Shown here piece after piece: positions 37,666 to 52,252 of a stretch of DNA of 64,000 nt. The notes under the pieces are model-generated. The model saw nothing but the letters and a program-made list of their open reading frames with translations, did no database searches and was not told where the DNA came from. Source of the DNA: Mitsuaria sp. 7 (GTDB lineage: Bacteria; Pseudomonadota; Gammaproteobacteria; Burkholderiales; Burkholderiaceae_C); the NCBI RefSeq assembly GCF_001653795.1, contig NZ_CP011514.1, positions 804,163-868,162 on the forward strand, in the 5' to 3' direction. Within the stretch, counting starts at the first letter, position 1; each line of letters starts with the position of its first letter. The position numbers were made by a program, and so were the translations under genes.

Positions 37666-40600
37666 CTATTCTGACGCGTGCGGCGTCCGGGGCCACAGGG
37701 CCTCCCCGGCGCCGTCGTCATGCGCCAGGCCGCGGCGCGCGGTCTCGAAATCGAATCGCGTCGCGGCGGCCAGGGCCTCGCGCAGGGCAGCGGCACGCGG
37801 CTCGTCCAGCCCGTGGCGGCCCCGGTCGATCTCCGCCAGGAGCCGCTCGGCGGTGTCCACCGCCGCGGCGTCGTGCTCACCCAGCTGGCGGCGCAGACGC
37901 GTCAGCCGCTCCTCCAGCTTCGGGATGCCAGGCGGCTGCGACAGATCGTACAGCGCGCCCGGCATCGTCGGCGGGCTGTCGTCCGCGAGCGTCTCCCCCA
38001 GCGCGTGCAACAGGCGGGACAGCGCGACGTGGACCGCCTGCGCCAGTTCGCGCCGCCGTGCCGCCGGCGCCTGCGCGCGGCAGGCGCTCTCCAGCGCGGC
38101 GGCGGCCTCGCTCAAGGGCAGCGCGCCTATGGTCGCGGACGAGCCCCGCAGCGAGTGGGCGATGTGCTCCAGCGCCCGCGGATCGTCGGACGCGGCCGCC
38201 TGGTCCAGCCGCTCGCCGGTCTCCTGCTGGGAGTGGAGGAAGATCCTCAGCAGGCGCAGGTACAGCCCGGCGTTGTTCGCGGCGGAGGCCATGCCGGAGC
38301 GCGCCTCGAGACCGTCGACGACGGGCAGCGCCGGCGCGCTGGCCGGACGCGGCCGGGCGGATCGGGTGGCCGCGGTGGACGGTGTCGATGGTGTCGATGG
38401 CATCGATGGCGGGGACCCGTGCGGCAGGCCGTGCGCCAGGGCATGCGCGTGCTGCGGCGGGGCCGGCACCGTCGCGCCCTCGACCGGGTGGACCCAGCGT
38501 GCCAGGACCTCGAACAGCATGTCGACGTTCAGGGGCTTGGCGATGTGGTCGTTCATGCCGGTGGCCAGGATGCGCGCGCGATCGGCGCCGGTGACGTTGG
38601 CCGTCAGCGCGATGACGGGCAGCTCGCGCCAGCGCGGGTCCTGGCGCAGTTGACGCGTGGCGTCGTAGCCGTCCATCACCGGCATCTGGCAGTCCATCAG
38701 CACGCCGTCGAAGCCGTCCGGCGACTGCTGCAGCCGTTCCAGCGCGATCGCGCCGTTGCCCGCGATGGTCACGGCGATGCCGGCGTTCGTCAGCAGTTCC
38801 TCGGCGAGTTCCTGGTTGACCTGGTTGTCTTCCACGACCAGCAGCCGCGCGCCGGCCAGACCCGCCATCGCCGCCTGGGTCGCGGCGCGGCGGGCGTGCG
38901 CGTCGGCCGACGCGCCGGAGGCGGCCGACGCGCCTGAAGCCCCCAAGGCGTCCCGCAGCGTGGCGTCCGTCACCGGCTTGGCCAACACCGGCAACGGCTG
39001 CTCCGTGGGCAGCTCGGCCATGGCCTCGTACAGCCCGTCGTCGTTGCCGAAGGCGGTCACCATCACGATGCGCGGCACCGGGTCTGCCTCCTCGATCAGC
39101 CGGGCCGCGGCGGCCACGCCGTCCAACCCCGGCATCCGCCAGTCCATCAGCACCCAGTCGAACGGGCGGTGCTCCCGCGCCGCGGCCTGCACCGCGCGCA
39201 ACGCGCCCGCGCCGTCGAGGGCCTGATCCACGTGCAGGCCCAGACCTTGGCAGAGCGCGACGAGGACCTCGCGGGCGACGCGGTTGTCGTCGACCACCAG
39301 CACGCGGCCGCGCAGCGCCGCGGGTGCTTCCTCCTCCTCGTCATGGTCCTCAGGCGGGGCGATGCCCAGCCGCGCCGTGAAGTGCAGCATCAGGCCCGCC
39401 CCGGGCATCGAGTCCACGCGCAGCGTGCCGCCCATCATCTCCACCAGCATCCGGCACACGGCCAGCGCCAGATCGCCGCGATCGGGCGTGTCCGCGTCGA
39501 TCTCCGCCGGCCGCCGTCCCAGCCGCGTCAGCTCCGCCGGCGACAACGAGGGGCCGCTGTCGCGGACGCTGAAGCGCAGCACGATGCCGTCCTCCCCGGG
39601 GGGCCTGGCGCTCTCCTTGGCGTTCTCCTTGTCGACCTTGCCCTCCTTGTTCTCCCCGTCCGTCACCACCGTCACGGCCACCACGACCTCGTCCTGCTCG
39701 CTGCGCCGCGCCGCATGCTTGCCGATGTGGGCCAGCACCTGGCCGAGGCGGAACGGGTCGCCGACCAGCGTCGCCGGCAACCCGGCCGGCACGCTCAGCA
39801 GCAGTTCCACGCCCTTTTCCTCCAGCCCCACGCCGACCACCTGCACCAGGTGCGCCAGCACCTCGTCGAGCTCGAACGGGATGTGCTCCAGCGCGAGCCG
39901 GCCGGCCTCGATGCGGCTGAAGTCGAGGATGTCGTCGATGACGCCGAGCAGCGTCTCCGCGGCGCGGCAGGTCTTGTCCACGTAGTTGCGCTGGCGCGCG
40001 TCGAGATCGGTCTGCAGCGCCAGCTCGGACATGCCGATGATCGCGTTCATCGGCGTGCGCAGCTCGTGGCTCATGTTGGCGAAGAAGTCGCCCTTGGCCC
40101 GCGTGGTGGCCTCGGCGGATTCACGCGCCACGCGGATCTCGTTCTCGGCGGACAGGCGGTCGGTCAGGTCCGTCAGCAGCACCAGCATCCCCGAGCGGCC
40201 GAAGTCCACCGGCAGGAAGGCCGCCTGGCAGATGCGGCGCACGCCGTGCGGGTCGACGATGCGCAGTTCGACGTCGACGTCGCCCCCGCCCCCGCCGGCG
40301 GCGCTCTCCAGCAGGGACTGCGCGCGCGCGCGGCTGTCCTCGTCCGCGTACACGTCGGGCCAGGGCTGGCCGATCTCTACATCGACCAGACGCCGGAGCG
40401 CCGGATTGGCGATGCTCACCACGCCGTCCGTGATCAGTCCGATGCCGGCGGGCGTGTGCTCGATGATGGTCATGAAACGCTCGCGCTGGCGCAGCAGGGC
40501 GATCTCCTGCGTCTGTCGCGCGGCGCTCAGCAGGAGGCTGCGCAGCAGCGCGGCCAGCGCGGCGAAGCACATCAGCGCGGACAGCAGTCCCAGTCCCGCC

Positions 40601-41532
40601 TGCGCCGGAACGCTGAGCGCGGTCGAGAGATCCGAGACGAGGACCATCCGCCACGGGCCGGCGGCGTCGCGCCAGCCGAGATCGCGCACCGCGACCGCGT
40701 GCCGATGTCCTTCGACCCGTGCGTCGCCGGCCTCGGGGGAGAAGGGCAGGGGTCGGGCGTTGCGCGGTTCGTCGAAGTGGCGTCCGTAGCGCCGGCCCGC
40801 GGTGAGCTGCCGCCTGCGCTCTTCGGACACGGAACCCGCGATCGTCAGCGCCCAGTCGGGACGCGTCGACGCCATCACCACGCCCTCGGGCGACAGGATC
40901 AGCGTGTCCATGTCCGCGCGCTCGGTCAGGAAGCGGTCCAGCGACGGCGCGTAGAACTGGGTGACCACGACGCCGATCACCGGGCTCCGGATGTCGCTGT
41001 CCCGGAAGACCGGCGCGCTCAGGTAGATCGACCGGCGCGACGTGGCCTGGCTGAGCGCCATCGAGATCGCGGAGCGCCCGGCCAGGGACTCGCGGAAATA
41101 CGCGCGGTGGCTGGCGTCCTCACCCATCGGCGAGCGCTGCAGGCCGCGGTTCCATTCCCCGACGATCATGCCGTTGCGGTTGACCACGAAGGTCACGTCC
41201 GCGCCGAGCTGGTCGTTGATCGAGGACAGCGTGTCGGCGGCCGGCCGCAGGCGCAGGGCGGCCTGCAGCTCGGTCTGCAGGGCCGCCGCCTTCACGTCCG
41301 GGTCCAGGCGCCCCGCCAGGCGCAATGCGCCCATGGCCTTGCTCTCCTCCGTGAGGCCGCGGAACAGCAGGACCTCGCGGTCGATGGTGGTGGCCAGGCG
41401 GGCGCGCAGGCGGTCTTCGAGGACCCGCCGGGCCTGGTCGGCGACCAGCGCACCGACGAGCAGCGACAGCGCTGCCGCGATCAGCCACGCGGCGAGCGCA
41501 TGGCGCGAGAGCAGCGTGGCCAGAGGCCTCAT
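37666..41532 (-). CDS. Hybrid histidine kinase 3, degenerate ATP-binding domain
   Basis: Order of the 1288 residues: TM1 (about 13-31), periplasmic Cache-type sensor, TM2 (about 315-335), PAS, HisKA with His489 in [11 protein letters not shown], a HATPase region, two receivers ([12 protein letters not shown] and [12 protein letters not shown]), HPt with His1126 in [14 protein letters not shown], and a C-terminal helical domain shared with kinases 1 and 2. The HATPase region has lost its key motifs. The N-box reads [12 protein letters not shown] instead of LxNLxxNAxKFT, the G1 box reads DSGPSLS near Asp658 instead of DSGIGM, and the G2 box reads [10 protein letters not shown] instead of [10 protein letters not shown]. 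It is therefore probably unable to bind ATP and acts as a phosphorelay scaffold. It overlaps kinase 2 by 4 nt. Confidence 0.9.
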   Translation of the reverse strand: MRPLATLLSRHALAAWLIAAALSLLVGALVADQARRVLEDRLRARLATTIDREVLLFRGLTEESKAMGALRLAGRLDPDVKAAALQTELQAALRLRPAADTLSSINDQLGADVTFVVNRNGMIVGEWNRGLQRSPMGEDASHRAYFRESLAGRSAISMALSQATSRRSIYLSAPVFRDSDIRSPVIGVVVTQFYAPSLDRFLTERADMDTLILSPEGVVMASTRPDWALTIAGSVSEERRRQLTAGRRYGRHFDEPRNARPLPFSPEAGDARVEGHRHAVAVRDLGWRDAAGPWRMVLVSDLSTALSVPAQAGLGLLSALMCFAALAALLRSLLLSAARQTQEIALLRQRERFMTIIEHTPAGIGLITDGVVSIANPALRRLVDVEIGQPWPDVYADEDSRARAQSLLESAAGGGGGDVDVELRIVDPHGVRRICQAAFLPVDFGRSGMLVLLTDLTDRLSAENEIRVARESAEATTRAKGDFFANMSHELRTPMNAIIGMSELALQTDLDARQRNYVDKTCRAAETLLGVIDDILDFSRIEAGRLALEHIPFELDEVLAHLVQVVGVGLEEKGVELLLSVPAGLPATLVGDPFRLGQVLAHIGKHAARRSEQDEVVVAVTVVTDGENKEGKVDKENAKESARPPGEDGIVLRFSVRDSGPSLSPAELTRLGRRPAEIDADTPDRGDLALAVCRMLVEMMGGTLRVDSMPGAGLMLHFTARLGIAPPEDHDEEEEAPAALRGRVLVVDDNRVAREVLVALCQGLGLHVDQALDGAGALRAVQAAAREHRPFDWVLMDWRMPGLDGVAAAARLIEEADPVPRIVMVTAFGNDDGLYEAMAELPTEQPLPVLAKPVTDATLRDALGASGASAASGASADAHARRAATQAAMAGLAGARLLVVEDNQVNQELAEELLTNAGIAVTIAGNGAIALERLQQSPDGFDGVLMDCQMPVMDGYDATRQLRQDPRWRELPVIALTANVTGADRARILATGMNDHIAKPLNVDMLFEVLARWVHPVEGATVPAPPQHAHALAHGLPHGSPPSMPSTPSTPSTAATRSARPRPASAPALPVVDGLEARSGMASAANNAGLYLRLLRIFLHSQQETGERLDQAAASDDPRALEHIAHSLRGSSATIGALPLSEAAAALESACRAQAPAARRRELAQAVHVALSRLLHALGETLADDSPPTMPGALYDLSQPPGIPKLEERLTRLRRQLGEHDAAAVDTAERLLAEIDRGRHGLDEPRAAALREALAAATRFDFETARRGLAHDDGAGEALWPRTPHASE

Positions 41533-44500
41533 GTCGAGGATCCCCCGGCCGGCGCGCCGGCGTCCCAGCTGAGCAGCGCCAGCGCCTCGTCGAAACGGAA
41601 TCCCGAAGCCGCCGCCGCGACGCGGCGCAGCAACTGGGCGCGGGCTGGCGGCGGGGGCCGTCGATCGAGCGCGGCCGCCAGCGCGCCGCCGATCTCCACG
41701 GCCGTCGCGTCGCTGTGCCGCAGCCGCTCGGCCAGGCGCGACAGCAGCGCTTCCAGCTCGGCGTCGGGAGCGACGGTGCTCGTGGCGTCGGCTCCCACGG
41801 CGACTCCCGCGAGTCCGGCGGTCTGCGGCGCTCCCGCGTCACCCGCCGCCGGGTCGGTCGTCGGGCCGCGTCGCAGGCGCGTCAGCGCCTCGAACAGGCG
41901 GTCCACGTTCAGCGGCTTGCTCAGGCAGCCGTTCATGCCGGCGGCGAGGATGCGCTCGCGCACTTCCAGGGACGCGCTGGCGGTCAGCGCGATGACGGGC
42001 AGCTCGCGCCAGCGCGGGTCCTGGCGCAGGCGGCGCGTGGTCTCGTAGCCGTCCATCTTCGGCATCTGGCAATCCATCAGCACCGCGTCGATGCCGGGGT
42101 CGGGGCGCGCCATCAGCTCGAGCGCGGTCTGACCGTCCGGGGCCAGCGTCACGTCCAGGCCGGCGGCGCGCAGCAGCTCGGCGCTCAGTTCGCCGCTGAC
42201 CGGGTCGTCCTCGACGACCAGCAGCCGCGTGCCGGTCAGCCGCGCCATCGCCGCGCGCGTCGCACCGCCGCGCTGGGGCGCGAAGGTGGGGAGGCTCGCC
42301 CGGCCCGTCGCCTCCCCGATCGCCGACAACAGCGTCGAAGCGGTGACTGGCTTGCTCAGCAGCCGCGCCGGCCGATGGCGGGGATCCGCCTCGGCCACCG
42401 CGGCGGCGAGCGTCGCGTCGCGGCCGAAGGCGGTGACCAGCAGGATCGCCGGCGGCGAGGCCAGCCGACCGTCCGCGATGAGGCGGGTCGCCTCCAGGCC
42501 GTCCAGCACCGGCATCTGCCAGTCCATCAGCACCAGGTCGTAGGGGCGCTTCCCGGCCTCGGCCTCCAGCACGCATTGCGCGGCGTTGGCGCCGTTGACG
42601 GCCGTGTCCACGCGCATGCCGAAGCCCGCGCACAAGGCGCCGAGGATGTCCCGCGCGGCGCGGTTGTCGTCGGCCACCAGCACGCGCAGCTGCGACAGGT
42701 CGGCCATGACCGCCGAGACCCGCGTGGCCGTCGCACGGCTGCCCTGGCGCAGGCCGAGCCGCACCGTGAAGGAGAAGGTCGATCCCTCGCCCGGGCGCGA
42801 CGTGACCTGGATGCGGCCGCCCATCATCTCGACCAGCTGGCGACTGACCGCCAGGCCCAGCCCGCTGCCGCCGTACTGGCGCGTCGTCGACGTGTCGGCC
42901 TGGTTGAAGCTGTGGAAGAGCCGCGAGATCGTCTCCTGCGTCATGCCGATGCCCGAGTCGGCGACGCTGAAGCGCAGCTCGACCTCGTCCTCCGCGCCAT
43001 CGCCCGCGCCATCGCCCGAACCATCGCCCGCCGGCACGCGCTCCACCGCGACGATGACCTCCCCGCTGTCCGTGAACTTCACGGCATTGGCGCCCAGGTT
43101 GATCAGCACCTGGCCGAGCCGCATCGGATCGCCGATCAACGCGTCGGGGACGTCGGCGGGGCGATGGATCAGCAGCTCCACGCCCTTGTCCTCCGCGCGC
43201 AGGCCGATCAGGTCGACAAGGCGGTCCAGCACCGCGTCGAGCTGGAAGGGCACCCGCTCCAGCGCGATGCGGCCGGACTCGATGCTGTTGAAATCGAGGA
43301 TGTCGTCGATCAGGTCGAGCAGGCTGAGCGCCGCGCCGTTGACCTTCTCGAGGTAGTTGCGCTGGCGCGCGTCCAGGCCGGTCTGCAGCGCCAGGTCCGA
43401 CATGCCCACGATCACGTTCATCGGCGAGCGGATCTCGTGGCCCATGCCGGCCAGGAAGCTGGACTTGGCGCGGGCCGCGTCCTTGGCGGCCTCCATCGCC
43501 CGGCGCGCCTCGCGCGCGGCCTCCTGGCGCCGGGTGATGTCGACCAGCCACAGCACCACGCCGGGCTTGTCGCCCTCGTAGTCGAAGGGCATCGACGAGA
43601 GCACGTAGGCGCGCGTCTCGCCGCCGGCGCCGATCAGCCCGACCTCCACGTCCCGCATGCGGCGCCGTTCGCGCAGCACCGCGTCGATCAGTTCGCGGCT
43701 GGCGTCGTCCGCGTACGGACGGGGCCAGTCCTGGAACTGCGCGATCCCCAGCTGTTCGGCCAGCAGGGGATTGAGGAATTCGATCCGGCCGTTCACGATC
43801 AGGCAGACCCCGACCGGCGCCATGCGGAACATGGTGCGGACCGCGTCGGCGCGCGTGACCATCGCCGCGGCCTGCAGCTCGCGCTCGCGTCGATGGACGG
43901 CGATCTGCCGCGTCAGCGCGTAGCCCCCCAGCAGCAGCGCCGCGATCAGGGCCGCCGCCGCCAGCCGCTGCTGCGCGCTCCAGGCGGCGGACAGGTCGTC
44001 CAGCAGGACCAGACGCCAGGGACCGGCGGGATCGTTCCACTCGACGGTCGTCTCGGCGACGGCCAGACGCCGGCCGTCGACCTCGACCACCGCGCCGTCG
44101 ACGGGATCGAAGGGCACCACGCGCGCCCGGGCCGGGTCACGGAAGAGGTCCGCGAAACGTCGCATCGCGGTCAGCGCCTCGGCGCGTTCCGCCGTGACCG
44201 GCCCCACGAGCGCCAACTCCCAGTCCGGACGGCTCGCCGCGAAGACCACGCCCTGCGGCGAGATGAGCATCCCGCCCGCATGGGCCCGCGATTTGAAGAA
44301 ATCGTCCAGCACCGAAGACAGCTTGCGGGCGACCACCGCGCCGGTCACGGTGAGGCTGCCGGTGGCGTGGTTCTCGAACACCGGCGCGGCGTAGAGGAGC
44401 GTGCGGATCTTCCGGTCGGGACTCAGCCCCGTGTAGATCGACGACCGGCCCTTCAGCGCCTGCTGGACGTAGGAGCGGGACGACAGGTCGCGGCCGATGA

Positions 44501-44915
44501 AGGATTCCGTCTGGTCCGGTCCCCACTCCCCCACCACCATGCCGTTCCCGTTGAGGACGATGACGCCGGCGCTCTCCAGGACCTCGGCGAGGGTCCGCAG
44601 CGGGGCCTCCCCGGGCCGCAACAGCCGCGCCCGGTCGGCGTCGGTCTCCCTCGTCATCGTCTTGACCAGAGGGTCGACCAGCCCGATCAGTTCGACGGCG
44701 CCCATGTCCTTGCCCGACAGGGTGATCTGGACCAGCGAGAGGCCCTCGCGTTCCGTCGTCGTCTGCAAGGCGCGATGCAGCTGGTTCTCCAGGTACCAGC
44801 GCTGCGCGGCGCTCAGGCCCCAGCCCGCCGCGATCGAGACGACGAGGGCGGCGCCCCAGGCGATCGCGGACCGGTCGGGCCAGACCCACCTGCTGCGATC
44901 GCCGGGCAGCCGCAT
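41529..44915 (-). CDS. Hybrid histidine kinase 2, no HPt domain
   Basis: Order of the 1128 residues: TM1, periplasmic Cache-type sensor, TM2, PAS, HisKA with His493 in [11 protein letters not shown], an intact HATPase ([31 protein letters not shown]), two receivers ([24 protein letters not shown]) and the C-terminal helical domain seen in kinases 1 and 3. The HPt domain expected between receiver 2 and that tail is absent. Only a scar-like [12 protein letters not shown] remains, matching the start of the kinase 1 HPt region ([11 protein letters not shown]). Its phosphoryl group would need another protein's HPt, for example kinase 3. The ATG overlaps the HD-GYP gene's stop (ATGA). Confidence 0.9.
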   Translation of the reverse strand: MRLPGDRSRWVWPDRSAIAWGAALVVSIAAGWGLSAAQRWYLENQLHRALQTTTEREGLSLVQITLSGKDMGAVELIGLVDPLVKTMTRETDADRARLLRPGEAPLRTLAEVLESAGVIVLNGNGMVVGEWGPDQTESFIGRDLSSRSYVQQALKGRSSIYTGLSPDRKIRTLLYAAPVFENHATGSLTVTGAVVARKLSSVLDDFFKSRAHAGGMLISPQGVVFAASRPDWELALVGPVTAERAEALTAMRRFADLFRDPARARVVPFDPVDGAVVEVDGRRLAVAETTVEWNDPAGPWRLVLLDDLSAAWSAQQRLAAAALIAALLLGGYALTRQIAVHRRERELQAAAMVTRADAVRTMFRMAPVGVCLIVNGRIEFLNPLLAEQLGIAQFQDWPRPYADDASRELIDAVLRERRRMRDVEVGLIGAGGETRAYVLSSMPFDYEGDKPGVVLWLVDITRRQEAAREARRAMEAAKDAARAKSSFLAGMGHEIRSPMNVIVGMSDLALQTGLDARQRNYLEKVNGAALSLLDLIDDILDFNSIESGRIALERVPFQLDAVLDRLVDLIGLRAEDKGVELLIHRPADVPDALIGDPMRLGQVLINLGANAVKFTDSGEVIVAVERVPAGDGSGDGAGDGAEDEVELRFSVADSGIGMTQETISRLFHSFNQADTSTTRQYGGSGLGLAVSRQLVEMMGGRIQVTSRPGEGSTFSFTVRLGLRQGSRATATRVSAVMADLSQLRVLVADDNRAARDILGALCAGFGMRVDTAVNGANAAQCVLEAEAGKRPYDLVLMDWQMPVLDGLEATRLIADGRLASPPAILLVTAFGRDATLAAAVAEADPRHRPARLLSKPVTASTLLSAIGEATGRASLPTFAPQRGGATRAAMARLTGTRLLVVEDDPVSGELSAELLRAAGLDVTLAPDGQTALELMARPDPGIDAVLMDCQMPKMDGYETTRRLRQDPRWRELPVIALTASASLEVRERILAAGMNGCLSKPLNVDRLFEALTRLRRGPTTDPAAGDAGAPQTAGLAGVAVGADATSTVAPDAELEALLSRLAERLRHSDATAVEIGGALAAALDRRPPPPARAQLLRRVAAAASGFRFDEALALLSWDAGAPAGGSST

Positions 44916-46134
44916 CAGTGCCCCCGGTCGACGCCGATCGGTGTGAGATCGGGCGGACTCACCGTCTCCATCCAGGCGCGCTTGCGCGCGAGCGAGGCGT
45001 CGTCGTCGGCGAAGCGCCGCGCGATCGACTGGAACTCCGGCTGGATGCGCAGGAACGCCTCGACGACGTCCGGATCGAAGTGCGTGCCGCTGCCCTCGGC
45101 GATGATCGCCGCCGCCTCCTCGTGCGTCATGCCGTCCTTGTAGACGCGCCGGCTGATCAGCGCGTCGTAGACGTCCGCCAGCGCCATCAGCCGCGCGGAC
45201 AGCGGGATGGCCTCGCCCCGCAGCCCTTGCGGGTAGCCCGAGCCGTCCCACTTCTCCTGGTGGCAGTAGGCGATGTCCTTGGCCGTGGACAGGAAGGCCA
45301 CCGGCGTGCCCAGCTGCGACTCGGCCTGCTGGATGGCGTCGCGGCCGAGCGCCGGGTGCGACTTCATGACCTCGAACTCGTCCGGCGTGAAGCGCCCCGG
45401 CTTGAGCAGGATGCGGTCGGGGATGCCGATCTTGCCGATGTCGTGCAGCGGCGCCGACTTGAACAGCGTGGCGATGAAGCCCGGCGCGCGCAGCTCGCGG
45501 CAGCGCGGGTGGTCCTGCAGCGCCTCGGCCAGCGCCCGCACGTAATGCTGGGTACGGCGGATGTGGTTGCCCGTGTCGCTGTCGCGCGTCTCGGCCAGCG
45601 AGGCCATCGCCAGGATGGTGACGTCCTGGATGGCGGCCAGTTCCTCGCTGCGGCGCGCCACCTCGGCCTCCAGGTAGGCGGCCTTGTCGCGCAGGAAATC
45701 GGCGCTGGCCTTGAGCTGCAGATGCGTGCGCACGCGCGCCATCACGATGGGCGGGCTGATCGGCTTGGTGATGTAGTCGACAGCGCCCAGCGACAGCCCG
45801 CGGGTCTCGTCGGCGACGTCGGACCTGGCCGTCAGGAAGATCACCGGCACGTCGCGTGTCGCCGGATCGGCCTTCAGGCGCCGGCAGACCTCGTGGCCGT
45901 CCATGCCGGGCATCATGACGTCCAGCAGGATCAGGTCGGGCCGGGGCTCGGCGCCGGCGATGGCCAGGGCCTTCTCGCCGTGGTTGGCGATCTTCACGCG
46001 GTAGCGGTCGCGCAGCAGCTCGCTCATCAGCAGCAGGTTGTCGGGCGTGTCGTCCACGACCAGCACGGTGGCGCCGTCCGACGGATCGGCGGCGTCCCTG
46101 CGATCCGCGGCGCCGGCGGCGGAGGTGAGGTCGT

Positions 46135-46138
<4 letters not shown>
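44915..46138 (-). CDS. Response regulator with HD-GYP c-di-GMP phosphodiesterase domain
   Basis: This 407-residue protein has an N-terminal receiver ([40 protein letters not shown]), a coiled-coil linker, and an HD-GYP domain with the metal/catalytic HD in [11 protein letters not shown] and the GYP loop [14 protein letters not shown]. Such regulators hydrolyse cyclic di-GMP. It sits between hybrid kinases 1 and 2 with 4-nt and 1-nt overlaps at its two ends, so it is the likely phosphorylated output of this operon, linking the Cache sensors to c-di-GMP levels (inference). Confidence 0.94.
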
Positions 46139-49854
<3,716 letters not shown>

Positions 49855-49976
49855 CCTCTCCTCCCAAGGAACGCCCCGCGTGCGTGCGCGGGGCGACGGT
49901 GGATGAACGCCGGTTCAGTGTAGGGGAGGCGGCGCCCGGCGCAAGCCCCCGTGCGGACGGCGGTTCGACGAGGCGC

Positions 49977-50927
49977 TCAGCGCGCGGTCGCCGTGTCCTT
50001 CGTGTCGGGACCGGCGGCGAACCAGCGCTCGCGGGCCCGGGCGACCAGGGCCTTCGCCTGTGCGACGTCGTCCGCCAGGACGGCGGAAGGCCGGCGGATG
50101 GCGGAGCCGGTCGACTGGAAGAGGGGCTCCATGACCTCGCGCAATCGCTCCGAGCGCATCGCGCCGATCTCCCGCAGCGACTCGACCTTCCGGAGAACGA
50201 CCTCGATGACGGGCACCGAGGCCGTCATGAAGGTCGCCTTCAGCGGAGAGGGGCCACCGGCGGTAGACACCGTGCGCCCCCGCGCGTCATAGCCGCCGAA
50301 GCCGGGCGCGCCCAGTGCCTTGAGGAAATCCGCCTCGGTGATCGTGCCCCGCCTGACGGCCAACGACAGCAATTCGAGCGAGGCCGCGAGCGTGGCGGTG
50401 CTGCCCAGCAGGGCACGTTGCACCAGCGTTTCCCCGTTCCACGCCTGGAGCAGCACCGAGGCGAAGTCGGTGTCCGGGAGCACACCCTTGTCATGCAGGG
50501 CCACGAGCGCCTCCGCGTACTCGCCGAGGCCACGCCAATCGGTCTTGGCGGCGAGCACATGCAGCGCGGGGCTCTGGGCGTCGTCGCTCGCACGGAACAG
50601 CGCCAGGGCCTCGGCGGGATCCAGCCTGCCGGCGGCGATCAGGTCGGAGATCCCGTCCAGCAGTTGACGCAGCGCGACGGTGCCCGTCTGCGCGCAGATC
50701 TCCTGCCAGGCCGAGCCGCCGTAGGCGTCCTGGCTCAACAGGACGTGGAGCAGGCCGGCCGGACTCAACCGGCCCTCCCGTGCCTGCCGCAGCAGCAGCG
50801 CCAGTTCGTCGCGGACGCTGGAAGGCGCGTTCGCCTTCAAGGCGGCCAACAACGGATGCAGGGGGGGCGGGCCCTCGGGGGTGCTCTCGAAGCCGGACTC
50901 GAAGCGGGCAGACGGGTAGTCGATCAT
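49977..50927 (-). CDS. Hypothetical helical-repeat-like protein
   Basis: I do not recognise this 316-residue protein. It is leucine/alanine-rich and mostly helical in appearance, with recurring G-R-L-(S/D)-P-A segments (REGRLSPAGLLHVLL, AAGRLDPAEALALF, KGVLPDTDFASVLL, RRGTITEADFLKAL). No signal peptide, membrane segment or catalytic motif is seen. The start at 50927 (MIDYPSARFES) is preferred because the upstream extension is arginine/proline-rich and reads through the promoter region. Its repeat style resembles the 784-residue protein at 57868-60222. A secreted effector or scaffold is possible but unsupported. Confidence 0.6.
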   Translation of the reverse strand: MIDYPSARFESGFESTPEGPPPLHPLLAALKANAPSSVRDELALLLRQAREGRLSPAGLLHVLLSQDAYGGSAWQEICAQTGTVALRQLLDGISDLIAAGRLDPAEALALFRASDDAQSPALHVLAAKTDWRGLGEYAEALVALHDKGVLPDTDFASVLLQAWNGETLVQRALLGSTATLAASLELLSLAVRRGTITEADFLKALGAPGFGGYDARGRTVSTAGGPSPLKATFMTASVPVIEVVLRKVESLREIGAMRSERLREVMEPLFQSTGSAIRRPSAVLADDVAQAKALVARARERWFAAGPDTKDTATAR

Positions 50928-51091
50928 GGGATCTCGAGGTGAGGGTCGGAGCTGCTTTGTCGCGTACGCCGCAGGCCGGTTCGATCGACTTGCAGGAGGC
51001 AGGGGCCGGATGCAGGGGGGGCGGATGCAGGGGGCCGGACGCGGGGTCGTCCTACACCTGCGACGCTGAGGCCTGGGTAGCATCGGTCGAC

Positions 51092-52252
51092 ATGGACAGC
51101 GCGAATGCCCCACGGGCCGGGGAGACGGTGCAGACGACGGGGGGCAGGGCGGACGCCGGCGCGCCGGCGGCCGGCGATCTCGTCGTCGCGAGGCCCGAGG
51201 GGCTCTACTGCCCGCCCGGCGATTTCTACATCGACCCGTGGCGGCCGGTGGACCGCGCCGTGATCACCCACGGCCACAGCGACCATGCGCGCGTGGGCCA
51301 CGCGCACTACCTGGCGCAGCACGACAGCGCCGCGATCCTGCGGCGCCGGCTCGGCGACGACATCACGCTGCAGACGCTCGCGTATGGCGAGGCGATCGTG
51401 CATCACGGGGTGCGCCTGTCGCTGCATCCGGCCGGACACGTGCTGGGGTCGGCGCAGGTGCGGCTCGAACACGGCGGGCGGGTCTGGGTCGCGTCGGGCG
51501 ACTACAAGCTGGAAGCCGACGGCACCAACGCGCCCTTCGAGCCGGTGCGCTGCGACACCTTCATCACCGAATCGACCTTCGGTCTGCCGATCTACCGCTG
51601 GCCTTCGCAGCCGGCGCTGTTCGCCGAGATCAACGACTGGTGGCGCCGCAACGCGGAGGCGGGCCGCGCCTCGGTGCTCTACGCCTATGCGCTGGGCAAG
51701 GCGCAGCGGCTGCTGCACGGCGTGGATGCGTCCATCGGCCCGATCGTGGCGCACGGCGCCGTGGAGCCGCTGAACGCCGTCTACCGCGCGGCCGGCGTGC
51801 GCCTGCCGCCGACCTTCAACGCCGGCGACCCCGCGCTGGACAAAGCCGCGTTGTCGCGCGCGCTCGTGATCGCGCCGCCGTCGGCGGCGAGCTCGCCATG
51901 GCTGAAACGTTTCGGCCCGGACCTCGCGGACGCCTTCGCCAGCGGGTGGATGCAGCTGCGCGGCACGCGGCGCCGGCGCGGTGTCGACCGCGGCTTCGTG
52001 GTGTCCGACCACGCCGACTGGCCGGGCCTGATGGCGGCCATCCGGGGCACCGGCGCCGAACGCGTTTTCGTCACGCACGGCAGCGTCGCGACGATGGTGC
52101 GCTGGCTGGGCGAGCAGGGCCTGCGGGCGCAGGGTTTCGCGACCGAGTACGGGGACGAGGAGGCGGCCGGAGATACGGCGGCCGGAGATACGGCGCCCGG
52201 AGATGCGGCGGGCGGTGATGCGCCGGCGTCGCCGTCGGAGCCTGCGCAATGA
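51092..52252 (+). CDS. Ligase-associated DNA exonuclease (metallo-beta-lactamase fold)
   Basis: This 386-residue protein is of the ligase-associated exonuclease family, related to CPSF/SNM1-type nucleases. The metal site VITHGHSDHARVGH lies near residue 55. Further family motifs are HPAGHVLGSAQV, VWVASGDYK, and FITESTFGLPIYRW. It ends with an alanine/glycine/aspartate-rich tail. The next gene's ATG overlaps its stop by 4 nt. It is presumed to trim DNA ends before the ligase acts; the pathway role is inferred from the conserved four-gene cluster. Confidence 0.93.
   Translation: MDSANAPRAGETVQTTGGRADAGAPAAGDLVVARPEGLYCPPGDFYIDPWRPVDRAVITHGHSDHARVGHAHYLAQHDSAAILRRRLGDDITLQTLAYGEAIVHHGVRLSLHPAGHVLGSAQVRLEHGGRVWVASGDYKLEADGTNAPFEPVRCDTFITESTFGLPIYRWPSQPALFAEINDWWRRNAEAGRASVLYAYALGKAQRLLHGVDASIGPIVAHGAVEPLNAVYRAAGVRLPPTFNAGDPALDKAALSRALVIAPPSAASSPWLKRFGPDLADAFASGWMQLRGTRRRRGVDRGFVVSDHADWPGLMAAIRGTGAERVFVTHGSVATMVRWLGEQGLRAQGFATEYGDEEAAGDTAAGDTAPGDAAGGDAPASPSEPAQ

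Noticed and set aside
41715..45143. Open frame of 1142 codons antisense to hybrid kinase 2, with similar ones opposite kinases 1 and 3
   Set aside because: Composition is that of a frame shadow (Arg/Gln/Ala/Gly) and nothing matches a known family; the kinase frames explain the sequence.
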